Shown here one piece after another: positions 31,404-42,063 of a stretch of DNA of 64,000 nucleotides. The position numbers were made by a program, and so were the translations under genes. Every line of letters starts with the position of its first letter. The stretch's first letter is position 1. The stretch spans positions 2,363,501 to 2,427,500 of the forward strand of contig JADLSH010000155.1 of assembly GCA_016169945.1 (NCBI GenBank), in the 5' to 3' direction. This DNA comes from Trachythela sp. YZ-2020 (lineage: Eukaryota; Cnidaria; Anthozoa; Malacalcyonacea; Clavulariidae). Under the pieces are notes generated by a model that was not told where the DNA came from, searched no databases, and was given only the letters and a program-made list of their open reading frames with translations.

Positions 31404-31644
31404 GATATTCATCGGCTGGTTTTTTCGTGAGATCTTGAGTCCTACCCCATCGCCTGCAACGCTCACGCAGTTCGTCCATGCTTTGATGCAGCAGGATTTC
31501 GGCGAACTCGCTATGTGAAAGCACCCGAACTCCCAGGCTTTCTTTTCTTTCCGTCCAAAGGACGTATGTTGAACTTGTCAAGGATATTCTTTTTGATATA
31601 CCTCCACTTTTTGGTCGTCCACGAACGGGGAATATAGCAGCCAT
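31404..31644 (-). pseudogene. Exon 1 of the transposase-like gene
   Basis: Starts with ATG at 31644 and reads MAAIFPVRGRPKSGG, then SSTYVLWTERKESLG and SHSEFAEILL. It ends in phase 1 at a GT donor (GTATTAATG). Joining to exon 2 completes an arginine codon. The family often starts with this kind of basic, GRP-containing segment. Confidence 0.7.
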
Positions 31645-32175
31645 TATCCACCTACTTTATAAAACGCTAAAACTTTCTAAAATCATTGTTTAAGATCCAA
31701 ACCATAACCAAAGTGATTCATTAACATATTTTAAATATAAAAAATATCACATCGTCTAAAGAATAATGCAGATTGTTTAGGATTCAATTCAGGTACCAAT
31801 TTATCATCAAAACAGTGGCTAATAAAATGGCGGAATACAAGACAATAACAGCATTTTAGCGCGCAAAGCATCACGGTTGACTGTGATTCTTTAATGGCTC
31901 GTGGCTTACAAATAGCAGTAATTAAAACCGCTTTTTTCTTGAATTTTGTCACAGGCAACAAACATGAAAACTAAATTTGTTTAACTTATTTAAAGAAAAT
32001 ACTTGCTATATACTAATATATTAAATGAATTTAATTTGGATTTTGAACACAAAATAAAAAGACTTGGTACCCAGAGCTCCATCCCTCCCGGGGGGATCGT
32101 AAAAATATTTCAACACGCGAGACTGGGCCAATCCTAAACAATTCGTATCAAATTGACAACTTTCATTTCAACGTC
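31645..32175. other. Spacer between divergent coding units
   Basis: No gene seen. The minus-strand transposase-like gene starts on one side and the plus-strand OTU/vertnin-like frame on the other, so promoters of both would be expected here. I see no clear core promoter motif. Confidence 0.45.
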
Positions 32176-33126
32176 ATGTTCAAAGAGTATGAGAGTAAGA
32201 TGGATATCCCTGATGCGGAAGTACTATCTGATTTAAAGCAACTAGAGAACGTTTTGCAAGCATCTGAGGATGTGGAATCACATTGCTTCAATCTTGCTTG
32301 TTGGATCAAGAAAACAAATATACGTATTGGCAGTCACTTAGAGGTTGACCAGTTTGGACAAGCTCTTATTCCTGATGATATTTCACAATCTTCTGATAGA
32401 TTTATTGCCTACAAGTCAACTGCGAATGGTGATTGTCTGTTTAACTCAGTCTCTCGTTTGTTAATTGGAAATGACTCGATTTCCTATCACCTCCGTCTGC
32501 TAACAGCTCTCGAACTCTCAATGAACAGTGGATTTTACGCAGAACACCCCAAATTACAAATCTCGTACAGCAGTGGTTTTTGTAAAGCGACCTTGTTTAC
32601 GAATTGCTTGTCAACGTTAGGAATCGGCGTTTGGGATATTTCAAAAAATCCTACAAAAACATTCCAAGCAGAGGCTCAAGTTGCTTCCAACACAAAAGAA
32701 TGGGCAGGAATGATTCATTTGATGGCACTTGCCAGTGTTATTGCCAGGTCCATATTTTCAGTCTACCGTAATGTTCCGTTAGCGTTCCGAAAACTGCTCC
32801 ACGGAATCGTACAACCACGAGTTGCAGAACATGTTCAAGCGCAAGAAAGCACAGTATACATTATGTGGTCTAGAGACGGAAATTTTGAAGCTAGATCTGG
32901 ACGGTGGTATCAACCAAATCATTTTATACCGTTGCTGAAATCTGAACAAGTTAATAAGAAAACTAATGAGTCAACAAAAACACGGGGTGCTAAAATCACA
33001 GATTTCTTTCAAGGACAAGGTGGACAACAAAAGCGTAAAAGCAGTGAGAAACCAGATTTAGAAATTCCAGAAAGAAAGCAAAAACCAGACGATTCTGCCA
33101 AGAAGAACACGAGAAAGCTGAGGTAA
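32176..33126 (+). CDS. OTU/vertnin-like protein, probably part of a hAT-linked unit
   Basis: An open frame of 316 codons. Residues 79-92 (KSTANGDCLFNSVS) form an OTU-type cysteine block with D86-C87; a candidate histidine lies near residue 255 (WYQPNHFIPLL). The stretch between (ALELSMNSGFYAEHP, WAGMIHLMALASVI, YIMWSRDGNFEARSG) resembles vertnin. The last 60 residues are Lys/Ser-rich and PIP-like (KITDFFQGQ). The final codons read CTG AGG TAA, which also looks like an AG|GTAAGA donor, so the frame may be an exon. Deubiquitinase activity is unproven. Confidence 0.7.
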   Translation: MFKEYESKMDIPDAEVLSDLKQLENVLQASEDVESHCFNLACWIKKTNIRIGSHLEVDQFGQALIPDDISQSSDRFIAYKSTANGDCLFNSVSRLLIGNDSISYHLRLLTALELSMNSGFYAEHPKLQISYSSGFCKATLFTNCLSTLGIGVWDISKNPTKTFQAEAQVASNTKEWAGMIHLMALASVIARSIFSVYRNVPLAFRKLLHGIVQPRVAEHVQAQESTVYIMWSRDGNFEARSGRWYQPNHFIPLLKSEQVNKKTNESTKTRGAKITDFFQGQGGQQKRKSSEKPDLEIPERKQKPDDSAKKNTRKLR

Positions 33127-33139
33127 GAGACGGTAGAAA

Positions 33140-35426
33140 GGTGGAAATCTAATGATCTTGCAACCTATGAAGCCACTACCTGGCTAACCTACTAGGAAGA
33201 AAATATTAGTGGGAAGAAGTATTGCTCTTTTCTGAAGTGTAAAGTTTGTTCTGAGTTTGAAGAATCCATCAATAAACGTCATAACTTTAGCCGAACATGT
33301 ATTGATGGTTCCACCAATTTCAAGGTAACCAGTGTGATTGATCATGCTAATTCTGAAATACACAAGATAGCCCTCAATCTATTTAGGCGAAACAGTGGGA
33401 AACCGGAAACACCAATCAATAAAGAAAAAAAAAAACCCACATTGGACTTTAAACTCGACCCACAACAAGAAGAAATGAAAAGGAAGTTCGATATTTCATA
33501 TTTTGTGGTCAAAGAAGAACTTCCATTGACGAAATATGAGAAGATAATAGAATTAGAAAGAAGGCATGGTGTTTCGCATGGTTTCACCTATAGCAACCGA
33601 ACTACAGGAACCAATTTTATTTCGTATCAGTCAGACCAGCTCAAAAGTCAACTTCCAGAAGACATTGCAAATGCAAAATTTTTCAGTGTCATATTTGATG
33701 GAACAACTGATTGTGCAGTTGTTGAGCAGGAAGCTGTATTTGCCATCTATTTTGATCCTGATCCCAATTTGGATGATGCCACAGCCAATGATGACCAAGA
33801 GCCAATGGTAAAAGTTCAGATGGGCTTTCTTTCCTTGGAGAACATAACTAGTTCCACGGCTGAGGGGGTAGTGGGTGGAATAAAGACTGCACTGGAATCT
33901 CTAGGACTCTCTGATATTGGTATGCCACCACCAAGTCTAATTGGATTAGGAGGGGATGGTTGCAGCGCAAACCGTGTAGAAAAAGGTGGGGTGATAGCCA
34001 TTCTAAAGAAAGAATTTCCTTGGTTTGTTTTCGTATGGTGTGTTGCCCACCAATTGGAGCTTGCTTTGAAGGTGCTTTAAACGGGACATACTTCAAAGAG
34101 GTTGACGGACGCCTTTTACGTTTTTATTACCTGTATGAGAAGAGCCCAATGAAGATGAGAGGATTAGAGGAACTCTACACTTCATACAAGAAATGTCTGG
34201 AATTTGTAGAGGGTTCCTTAAAGCCTAAACGAGCTAGTGGTACAAGATGGATTCTCCATAAAGTGCGTGCGTTAAAATTACTTGTAGATAAGTTTGGTAT
34301 TTACATGCAGCATTTAGAGTCTTTAAATTGTGATAACTCTGTCAAACGAAAAGATCAAGCAAAACTCAAAGGATATTTGAGGAAGTGGATAACCGGGAAA
34401 ATGTTTGTCTATTCATGTTTCTTTATTGATCTGCTTCAGTCTTCAGCATCACTATCAGCAGCATTTCAATATTTAGATGTAGATGCTGTGTCTGCCTCCC
34501 AAGCCATGTCAAAAGCAAAGAAGCAGCTTGATACTTTAATGAAGAATGAACCACAAAAACAAAGAATTGTTAAGTATTATTTGGGCAAGGTAGAAGATGC
34601 TACCTACCGAGGATTGCAACTCTCCGGATTTTATGCTGCAGTGAATAGCTTGAAGAAAGATTCCGGTACGTATATTGATTTGGTAAAGGGGGCAATAGAG
34701 AGTCGTCTTGAAGGTTCTGATGACTTCACTGAAGTTGCCACATCACTCAATTGTGAACTGTGGAATGAGAACTATAAGATGGATGAGAATGTTGAAACTG
34801 CTATACTTAAGTTCTGTAAACAATTTCACAAGCCTCTAAAGCAACAAAGTTTGAAAGTTACTGAGCCAGGGCTTCTGGAAGAGTGGCATGACATGGTGGA
34901 TTATACTGTGCAGTTCTTGAAGCCTGCTAAGCAACATTACCGGGAAACATGGTACAAACTCTTTCATTCTTATAGGATTGTTAACTGGCAAAACATTTTG
35001 TTGGTTGTTAGACTCTTGTTTAGTCTCCCAGCAAGTAATGTTGCAACTGAAAGGTTTTTTAGCACACTCAAATGAGTGAAGTCATCCAAAAGGGCTTCCT
35101 TCTCGCAGCAAACTCTTCAAGGCATATTGAGAATAACAACAGAAGGACCTCCTTTGAAGAAATATGATGCCACCAGTGCAGTTTTGGCTTGGCATGACGA
35201 TAAAGTACGAAGGCCGAATCAGAAGGCACGGAGACCTTACAAAAAGAGAAGGAGCACTAAAAAGGTTATTCCTACATCCTGCTCTCCGACTATCACTGAT
35301 AGTGATACGGATAATGATGATACCAGTGGCAGTAATACCCAAGAAACTCTTCGACAACAAGAACTTCTGAGTGACCAAGACTCAGACCTTGACAGTCTTT
35401 TTGAAGATGGAGATGAACTTGAGTAA
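33140..35426 (+). pseudogene. hAT transposase, broken
   Basis: Begins with VERWKSNDLATYEATTW and a stop (TAG near 33193). A zinc finger follows (CSFLKCKVCSEF..DHANSEIH; C-x2-C with paired His). The catalytic domain has FFSVIFDGTTD, GLGGDGCSAN and VWCVAHQLELALK. A one-base shift near 34065 moves to the next frame (33960-35075), which runs to the hAT dimerisation block LPASNVATERFFSTLK. A TGA at 35073 is followed by a basic, acidic-tailed frame to 35426. Three lesions make it inactive. The family resembles the ZMYM/ZNF862-like hAT group. Terminal inverted repeats were not found. Confidence 0.85.
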
Positions 35427-37610
35427 GAAACGATGAAGTTGAAGTGTTTTTAATTTATAAATAAAAAAATGCAATTACAATTGAGACATTTTATCTACGA
35501 CTAAAATCAAATGATGTACAAGTACATCATCAGATTAACAATACTGCTAATAGCACTTAAATGAATGTCTAGTGACATAGACATTATGTTGTTTAACCTA
35601 CAATAAAGAGTGAAGCCTGAAGGTGATATCAGTTTTGCCAAGTACATGTATACTTTACGGACTGTATTCTAATTCAGAATAACTAAAACTATATTTATTC
35701 AGAAATGGCAAAAGTTTATTTTTAATGTTCTGCAAATATCTGTGTCAACCTTATAATAGTAAGTGATACAGAAAAATGTATACATGTTGATGTACATATT
35801 ATATTTATGAATAACAATATATATGTAAACGTTCTTGTTAATTGAAAGTAACACAAACCTGAAATTAAACATGTACTTTATTTGGAACTTTGCAATGTTT
35901 ACAGTATATCGACAGTAATAATTCATAGATGCAAAAAAAATTTCTGGGTTACGCAGTCACAAACGTATCACAATTGGCATAAGAATACTGGCTTAAATTA
36001 ATTTAGAAATTGAAAATGTATGACTAATGAGAACATAACATGGCATGTAACCCTCAATCTTTAGTATTATAATTTTAACAATATGTTGAAACTAATGTCC
36101 GACCAAATTTAGTGATACTGGTTTTTTGTCCGACTAAGTTCAAGTTATGTCCGACCAAAATTAAAAGTGATCAGACACATGTCTTGTCAAGCCAAATATT
36201 TATTTGCAGCCCTGTTAGTTTGTGTTGTTCTCACTGCGACGTAAACCTGATTTACTGTGACAGAAGCATAATTTAGCAATGATTTGATATTCTTTTGTTA
36301 TGTTTTATATGTCAGAACATTTGATCCTTTTACGCTTATGCTTAAGTTTCTGTAGTCTAAAGCAACCAAGATATGGTGCAAATCACTCTTTCAGGACCAA
36401 ATTAAGCAGAGCAAAAGCATGCGAGAGCAATCATATGTGTCCAAGTGCAAGGTCTGGTTGACTGGTTCTAGCGCCACAGGGAGTCCCGGCAGTATGTGCC
36501 TTTCACCAGTGGTTGACACCCACATTCGAAAAAGTTTGTTGCACACAGGTCATAAATCCATTTGCAGCTGCAGCTGCTGCACACTCTCAAGGCAGGCTCA
36601 CTTGGCTTCACACTAAATATATTTTAATTATTAATAAAAGATGTACATCTAAAGCCTAGAAAAGCAGAAACTGCATGCACGATATACTGAGGCTGCCTGT
36701 GCAAAATAGGGACATAGGAGGATCTACTGTGGTGGTGTAGGGGGTGTGCACCCCCCTAGAAAACGTCAGCACCCCCACAAAAAGTCAGAATCAACGAGTT
36801 CACACTGAAATTTCCATGATCTGTGGCATTTTTTACATCATTTGCACTGGTAGCGGAAGGGTGCACCTCCCAGGAAAAATCTGTACCCCCTCTGTCAGAT
36901 GAGCCTGGATCCGCCCCTGAATGGGGACCAAAACTTAATCTCCCAAGCTACATTTTGCAGACTTTACAATCTGGCAGGATCGACACTAAAGGGCTTACTC
37001 CCTAGTTGCCTTTGTCATTTTCTTTCAACCGTGAGTTCATGATACTATAGTTATTTGTTTGAGAAAACTAGCATCAAATTTGAAAGGGATGGGCAAATAA
37101 CGAAAAATCCAATTACCGATATGAAAAATTCTGATACAATGGGCATATCGGTCAATTAAATAGGTAGTTGCCAACATTGGTCAAGATTTTTTGGGCAAAA
37201 TATATTCAGCGCTCAGTCTCCTCACAAAGTTTCCTTGATAAGTCTTTTGTGACAAGTTTTGTTTGCTTGTAGTAATTAGATTTGACAGTTCCATTGTGGA
37301 ATGGAAAGGTGTCTTCCCAACTTTCCTCAAAATAACTGGAAATTTTTGTCAGCCTGGGTAGGTTTGCCAGTTGGCCATTGCAGTATTGCTAGCTAGTAAG
37401 ACTGAGTTTTGACTGTTGCTACTAATAGCAGCCTGAATAGTCTAGTACTTACTGCTTTGCCGTGTTTTTTCTACTAGTAGTGTTTCCATTTAACCATCCT
37501 CAATACCTAGGGTACTTGCATACCCGCATCATTTTTAAAACTCTGCATATATACTGTACATATTTTAGGAAATTTTTGAACTTTGCATTAAAGAGTACAA
37601 ACCATTCTAG
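35427..37610. other. Non-coding stretch with MITE remnants
   Basis: No supported gene. Around 36730-36920 C-rich runs (GTGCACCCCCCTAG) and GGATCCGCCCCTGA look like a decayed hAT-type MITE. A 36419-36616 frame contains VWLTGSSATGSPGS after a good acceptor-like TTTCAG, but nothing else supports it as an exon. Confidence 0.5.
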
Positions 37611-37775
37611 GAAATGTTCTACAAGATTTGCCCGTGCCAGGTCCACTTCATCTAGCTGCCCTGAGCAAGTTTTTGAACAACGCATCTACAGACTATGGCA
37701 TCTCAAAAGAAGATTTGGATCTAAGATGGAAGGTTTTCAACGATGTCAAGAATCGTTTTGAACAGGAATTTAAAG
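37611..37775 (+). CDS. Putative exon of a terminal uridylyltransferase, N-terminal
   Basis: Between an acceptor (CATTCTAG) and a donor (AAAG|GTATTG). It encodes LPVPGPLHLAALSKFLNNAS, GISKEDLDLRWKVFNDVKNR and FEQEFK. The pattern of a helix, then S-x-E-D-x-x-x-R, then a second helix is what precedes the GSS motif in TUT/TENT nucleotidyltransferases. It ends in phase 1, matching the exon at 44431. Identification rests on pattern and on the firmer exons downstream. Confidence 0.45.
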
Positions 37776-38321
37776 GTATTGGGATGGGTATGTTTTTGTA
37801 ATCATCTTGGAACAGTATTTAATATTGAAGATTAAATGAATCCAAAAATTCAGTCCATTCATTCTTTTGCAATTTGATTTAGAGAAATGAGAAGAATGGC
37901 TATTTAGGGAACATCGTTACACACAATTTATTCAGACATTACAGTATTCCAGTGAAAAAACAAACACATTCCTTTATACAACATTACAACGTAAAAGGAA
38001 TTTGACATTTATAAAGTTGCACGTCTGTTGTGACTCTAGACAATAAAGACTTTAATAATAATAATAATCTGGGTGCATTGCAAGTAATGGGTTAACAAGG
38101 GACACTGGCGGATAGTTATGTTAACCCATTTACTGGCAGTACCTTACCACTGATGATAATTGCATAATTTCATATTATTTGTTGGCTATAAAATAGTTTA
38201 ACTCGAGTGGAACTTTCATTGCTGACCCATCCATGTCCAGTATTGTTCTTAATAGGTTGTTCTCTACGGCTGTATGGTTTGTCGAAAAGTGGCCTTACTA
38301 CTGTAGATGAAGTTTGGCATA
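37776..38321. other. Intron sequence with (TAA)n
   Basis: Contains a TAATAATAA run at 38051-38069 preceded by CAATAAAGAC, which looks like the 3' tail of a retroelement. No coding sequence. Confidence 0.5.
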
Positions 38322-38593
38322 CAGTGGCGGACACTTCATGAAATATTGGGGGGTGCGAACTTACGTTGCCAACATATGACCACCCTTTTGTTGATGCAAA
38401 TCCAAGTTCTTAAAACCTTTTTTGCTTAAATTTCGTGCAAATTTACTTTTAATTATAGCCTATCAAGTCTTTTGTGGTTGTAAAATCATCAATACAGTTT
38501 TGTCACACAGTTAGTCAGCTATCATCCAAAGGCTTTGAGAAATTATTGGGGGGAGGCGATCGCTCCCCTTGGCCCCCCTAGTGTCCGCCAATG
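38322..38593. mobile_element. 272-bp hAT-type MITE with perfect 8-bp TSD
   Basis: The ends CAGTGGCGGACACT and AGTGTCCGCCAATG are inverted repeats with one mismatch. TTGGCATA flanks both sides exactly (38314-38321 and 38594-38601). Confidence 0.88.
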
Positions 38594-38726
38594 TTGGCAT
38601 ATCCACAAATGACTTACAGTGTGAACTTACTGTAATTATCTGTACTTTTCTACAAAGCACACTTCCAATTTCTATTTATTATAAATTAAATAGGCAGGAA
38701 GTATATAAGCGGTCATTTCTTTCGAT

Positions 38727-38781
38727 ACTTGTAAACTGCCTGATGATTCTTTTACAGATGAAACAGCCTGTTGCAGACAAG
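38727..38781 (+). ncRNA. Type I hammerhead ribozyme motif, left repeat
   Basis: Stem I is CTTGT..CTGC with GCAGACAAG. The core is CTGATGA (38740-38746). Stem II is short (TTCT/AGAT). GAAA lies at 38760-38763. Stem III is ACA/TGT with a GCC loop. The cleavage position would follow T38772. All conserved core bases are present. Hammerheads in Penelope-like repeats have been described; self-cleavage here is predicted, not shown. Confidence 0.75.
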
Positions 38782-38934
38782 TTTTGAGGTAAGCGAAAAT
38801 CTATAATTTGCTCTAACTATATGTTGTCGAGCACTCTTTGCGTTTCGTAGACCTAAACCTACACGTATATTCGCACCCGTATATCGGTTGTGCACTCTTG
38901 TTTACGTTATTCATTTCTATTTAACTTCAAAATG

Positions 38935-39640
38935 CGGCAATTTCGATTTGACTATTCACTAAAGAATATCCCTATACCATCACAGGACGCTTATTTGAAA
39001 AATTTGATTGAAAAAGTGGAAAGTGTAATAAAACGTATGAGATGGAAAGCTAATTTCTTTCTTAATAAAAACAAAAAATGTGAAAACCAAAACAACCATT
39101 TCGGCCTTGCGTCCAACAAAACACCTCCTTCTATTCCGGAAATGAAACCTTTCGAAGACGACCTTATAAAATTAATCGAAAATTTACAATTTCGGCCATA
39201 TAGGAACCAATTTCAGAAATCTTTGACTAACGATCTAAAGAAAATCAATTCGTCTCCCAACATTTTCATTTTGCAGACAAAACTAGGAATATTTATGAAA
39301 CCTCGCTCCACACATACAACAAGCTCTTACATGACAACATCACAAAAACATATAAGCATGGATCCGAGGACACTATAGATGAAATTGATTCAGAACTAAA
39401 AACATTTCGAACAATTTAGGAATCGGCGACAGAATTGAAAAAATGAAAAAACGCGAAGCATTTATATCCTTAAAAGATCACAAAGAAAATTTCGAAAACA
39501 ATCCAAAATGCCGATTAATTAATCCCGCTAAAAGCGAATCCGGAAAAATAAGCAAAGTTATTCATTGTATTGTTGAATTTAAATCAATGAAGGAATACAA
39601 AACAAGTTATTCAGTGGTTTGGCAATATAAAAGATAAGGA
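38935..39640 (+). pseudogene. PLE N-terminal region, frameshifted
   Basis: Frame 38890-39378 (FDYSLKNIPIPSQDAYLKNL and FRPYRNQFQKSLTNDL) and frame 39443-39637 ([15 protein letters not shown] and [12 protein letters not shown]) correspond to the region before and at the first RT blocks of Penelope-like proteins. The frames are separated by a shift near 39378-39440. Confidence 0.75.
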
Positions 39641-39649
39641 CAGACACAG

Positions 39650-40658
39650 TTTTATTTCGTTTGACATTGTGGATTTCTACCCATCTATTTCTGAAAAACT
39701 GTTGGACCAAGCTTTATCTTGGGCTTCAAATTTGGCTACTATACCTGAAAACGATATTTCAATAATAAAACACGCTAGAAAATCTCTCCTTTTCAATACC
39801 GGAATTTCATGGATAAAAAAAGATAGCCATAGTTTGTTTGACGTTAGCATGGGCAGTTTCGACAGCGCGGAAATTTGTGAGTTAGTAGGCCTTTTCATTT
39901 TAAACCACCTGAGTAAGAAATTTGGCAAAGAAAGCATCGGCCTATATAGAGATGACGGTTTGGCTATTATAAAAAGTAAATCAGCACGTTTAGCAGACAA
40001 AACAAGAAAAGATCTCCACAAAATTTTCGAGCAGTTTGACCTAAAAATTACCGCCGAATCAAATTTACGCATTGTAAACTTTTTAGACGTAACTTTCGAC
40101 CTTAACAATGCAAAACATAGGCCCTATAGGAAGCCCAATGACGATCCACTATACATAAATGTGCACTCTAATCACCCACCGAGCATCACAAGGCAACTAC
40201 CTGCATCAATTAACAAGCGCATTGCACTTCTTTCATCAGATGAGCAAACTTTTCAGGAATCTGCACCCATATATCAGAATGCACTTAGGCATAGCAACTT
40301 AACCCATGAACTTAGCTACACTCAGCACACACCGCAACAACAACGCAGGAATAGGCAACGCATTATCATTTGGTTCAACCCACCATTTAGTAAGAGTGTT
40401 AGCACAAACATAGGACGTAATTTCCTTAGTCTATTTGACAAACATTTTCCACCGCACCACAAGCTCCATAAAATTTTTAACAGAAATACAGTTAAAGTAA
40501 GTTACAGCTGCATGAACAATGTCAAGTCAGTAATCACTAAACACAATGCACGCATGTCTAGGAATAACAAGACACAGGATAGGAACACTACCAATTGCAG
40601 TTGTAGCGAAAACACCATTTGCCCGCTTCAAAAACAATGCATGACTATAGGGACATAG
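39650..40658 (+). pseudogene. PLE reverse transcriptase core
   Basis: Encodes SFDIVDFYPSISEKLLDQAL (motif A region), FDVSMGSFDSAEICEL, and the catalytic block GLYRDDGLAI, with ITAESNLRIVNFLDVTFDL and YRKPNDDPLYINVHSNHPPS after it, the PLE RT order. It ends with a Cys-rich motif (NCSCSENTICPLQKQC) just before the endonuclease. The catalytic YxDD-type aspartates are intact, but the frame is cut off from its N-terminus and from the endonuclease by shifts. Confidence 0.85.
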
Positions 40659-41089
40659 TATACAAAGCAACAGTCACAGTAAGCAACACAAACACGATCA
40701 AAAATTACATTGGCATGACTGCAACCACTTTCAAGGAGCGATTGGCCAACCACACTAAATCTTTTCAGCATAAAAAGCATGCAAATGATACGGAACTTTC
40801 GAAATATATTTGGACATTGAAAGAAAGCAATAAGGATTTCAGTATTAATTGGCAAATTTTAAAACATTCTATTTCGTACACGGGAGGATCAAAACGATGC
40901 AATTTATGTTTAGAAGAAAAATTTTGTATTTTGAAAGAAAAAAACAAGAATTGTTTACTCAACAAAAGAGCTGAAATAATTTCACGGTGTCGTCATCGAA
41001 ATAAATTTCGCGTAAACAACGCAAACAAAGCCATGCATGCACACATTGTCTCCCACATACACCCCCACGCTCCGGCAGCAAGTATATAA
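40619..41089 (+). pseudogene. PLE GIY-YIG endonuclease domain
   Basis: Encodes DIVYKATVTVSNTNTIKNYI, GMTATTFKERLANHTKSF and CNLCLEEKFCIL. The N-Y-I-G-M-T and F-K-x-R motifs mark a GIY-YIG nuclease of the PLE type with the CPL/IVYKA linker. It overlaps the RT frame by 40 bp in another frame (a +1 shift near 40645). Confidence 0.82.
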
Positions 41090-41107
41090 GCGGTCATTTC
41101 TTTCGAT

Positions 41108-41162
41108 ACTTGTAAACTGCCTGATGATTCTTTTACAGATGAAACAGCCTGTTGCAGACAAG
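41108..41162 (+). ncRNA. Type I hammerhead ribozyme motif, right repeat
   Basis: Same sequence as 38727-38781, offset 2381. Two tandemly repeated hammerheads around one element would allow excision of a unit-length RNA if active. Confidence 0.75.
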
Positions 41163-41246
41163 TTTTGAGGTAAGCGAAAATCTATAATGTGCTCTAACTA
41201 TATGTTGTCGAGCACTCTTTGCGTTTCGTAGACCTAAACCTACACG

Positions 41247-41275
41247 TATATATATATATATATATATATATATAA
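41247..41275. repeat. (TA)n microsatellite
   Basis: About 14 TA units directly after the right PLE repeat. Confidence 0.9.
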
Positions 41276-41640
41276 GTACAGGTGAAAACAATCTATTTTT
41301 CTGATTCTACAATTTATCATGTTTAAAGTACTCTATCAGGCTAAACTGGTAATTTCGCTATGCTAAAAATTACAGTTCCAATATTTTACCCTCATACTAC
41401 CGTGGCTAGGCAAAAAATATAGTGTTTCTTCGCAAACAAAAACAAACTAAGGAAATTGCATTTATTTTGGGTTTATATAAAAAATGTTATAGGTCAGCTG
41501 CAAGTTTAGGTATTTACTGTACATCTCTTCTTCAAAATAATATTTTGTAACCCATGTGAGAAAATGATAAGCTTGAAAAGCGCATTACAGGTTTTTACTG
41601 TATCATGATGATTAGTTGAAACGTATATTATAATAATATA
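41276..41640. other. Intron sequence, nothing recognised
   Basis: AT-rich, with no open frame of note or repeat structure. Confidence 0.5.
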
Positions 41641-41758
41641 CAATTATTGGACGAGGTTGAGCAAAATATCGTGATTAATCAGTGGCGAGCAGATAAATTA
41701 TTTACCGATGCCGAAGGCAGAGGCAAATAATTTATCTGCGAGCCACTGACCAATCACG

Positions 41759-41792
<34 letters not shown>
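41641..41792. mobile_element. Foldback element, about 150 bp
   Basis: CAATTATTGGACGAGGTTGA and GCAAAATATCGTGATT on the left pair with AATCACGATATTTTGC and GAGTTCAATAATTG on the right. The tip is GATAAATTATTTACC..AAATAATTTATCT. A long imperfect hairpin without coding capacity. Confidence 0.75.
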
Positions 41793-42063
41793 ATCATTCA
41801 CCGTGAAAGATATTAATTATACGGAAAAACTCAAGGAGCAAAAGTTCATTAAAACTTCAAAGACAAATTTTGGACAAGTTCTATTTGCTCGTGTGTATGA
41901 GAAAAAAATTTTACTTGACAAGGAGCCTGATTTAAAAGCTAGTCATCCCAGACAAAAAAAATTGATCGAAAAAAACTTGTTTGCCGTACAGACGAACAAA
42001 TATACTCGCCAAGCAATTTGTCAAGGAAAACTTGCTCGTCTTTACGGAGCTTTACAGTATATA

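Larger units (their letters stand above)
22586..31644 (-). pseudogene. Multi-exon DDE-transposase-like gene, decayed, with nested retroelements
   Basis: Nine minus-strand exons with GT-AG borders can be chained. In order they encode a basic N-terminal region (GRPKSGG), acidic Ser-rich segments, a seven-fold 20-residue repeat, a coiled coil and a nuclease-like core with FSGNN, GDGRMDSPGFCAKY, TDA and WHKSVNLIAKINK. The C-terminal end carries NHF, HHVRGEHEW and TARSLLAAIDHN. I recall this motif order from a large animal family of transposase-derived proteins, probably near Kolobok; I am not sure of the superfamily. Exon phases agree at E1-E2, E2-E3, E4-E5 and E8-E9. Internal stops and frameshifts in E5, E6, E7 and E8 and retroelement insertions make it a pseudogene or a badly decayed transposon. 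Confidence 0.7.
38700..41250 (+). mobile_element. Penelope-like element with flanking direct repeats
   Basis: Direct repeats of about 170 bp (38700-38870 and 41081-41250, offset 2381) bracket a reverse transcriptase plus GIY-YIG frame on the plus strand. Partially duplicated termini (pseudo-LTRs) are usual for Penelope-like elements. Each repeat contains a hammerhead motif. The element lies in the putative uridylyltransferase intron and is followed by a (TA)n run. Confidence 0.85.

Noticed and set aside
36419..36616. Possible nucleotidyltransferase GSS exon (VWLTGSSATGSPGS)
   Set aside because: No DxD follows, and its position before 37611 is wrong for a TUT domain. Kept only as a remark.
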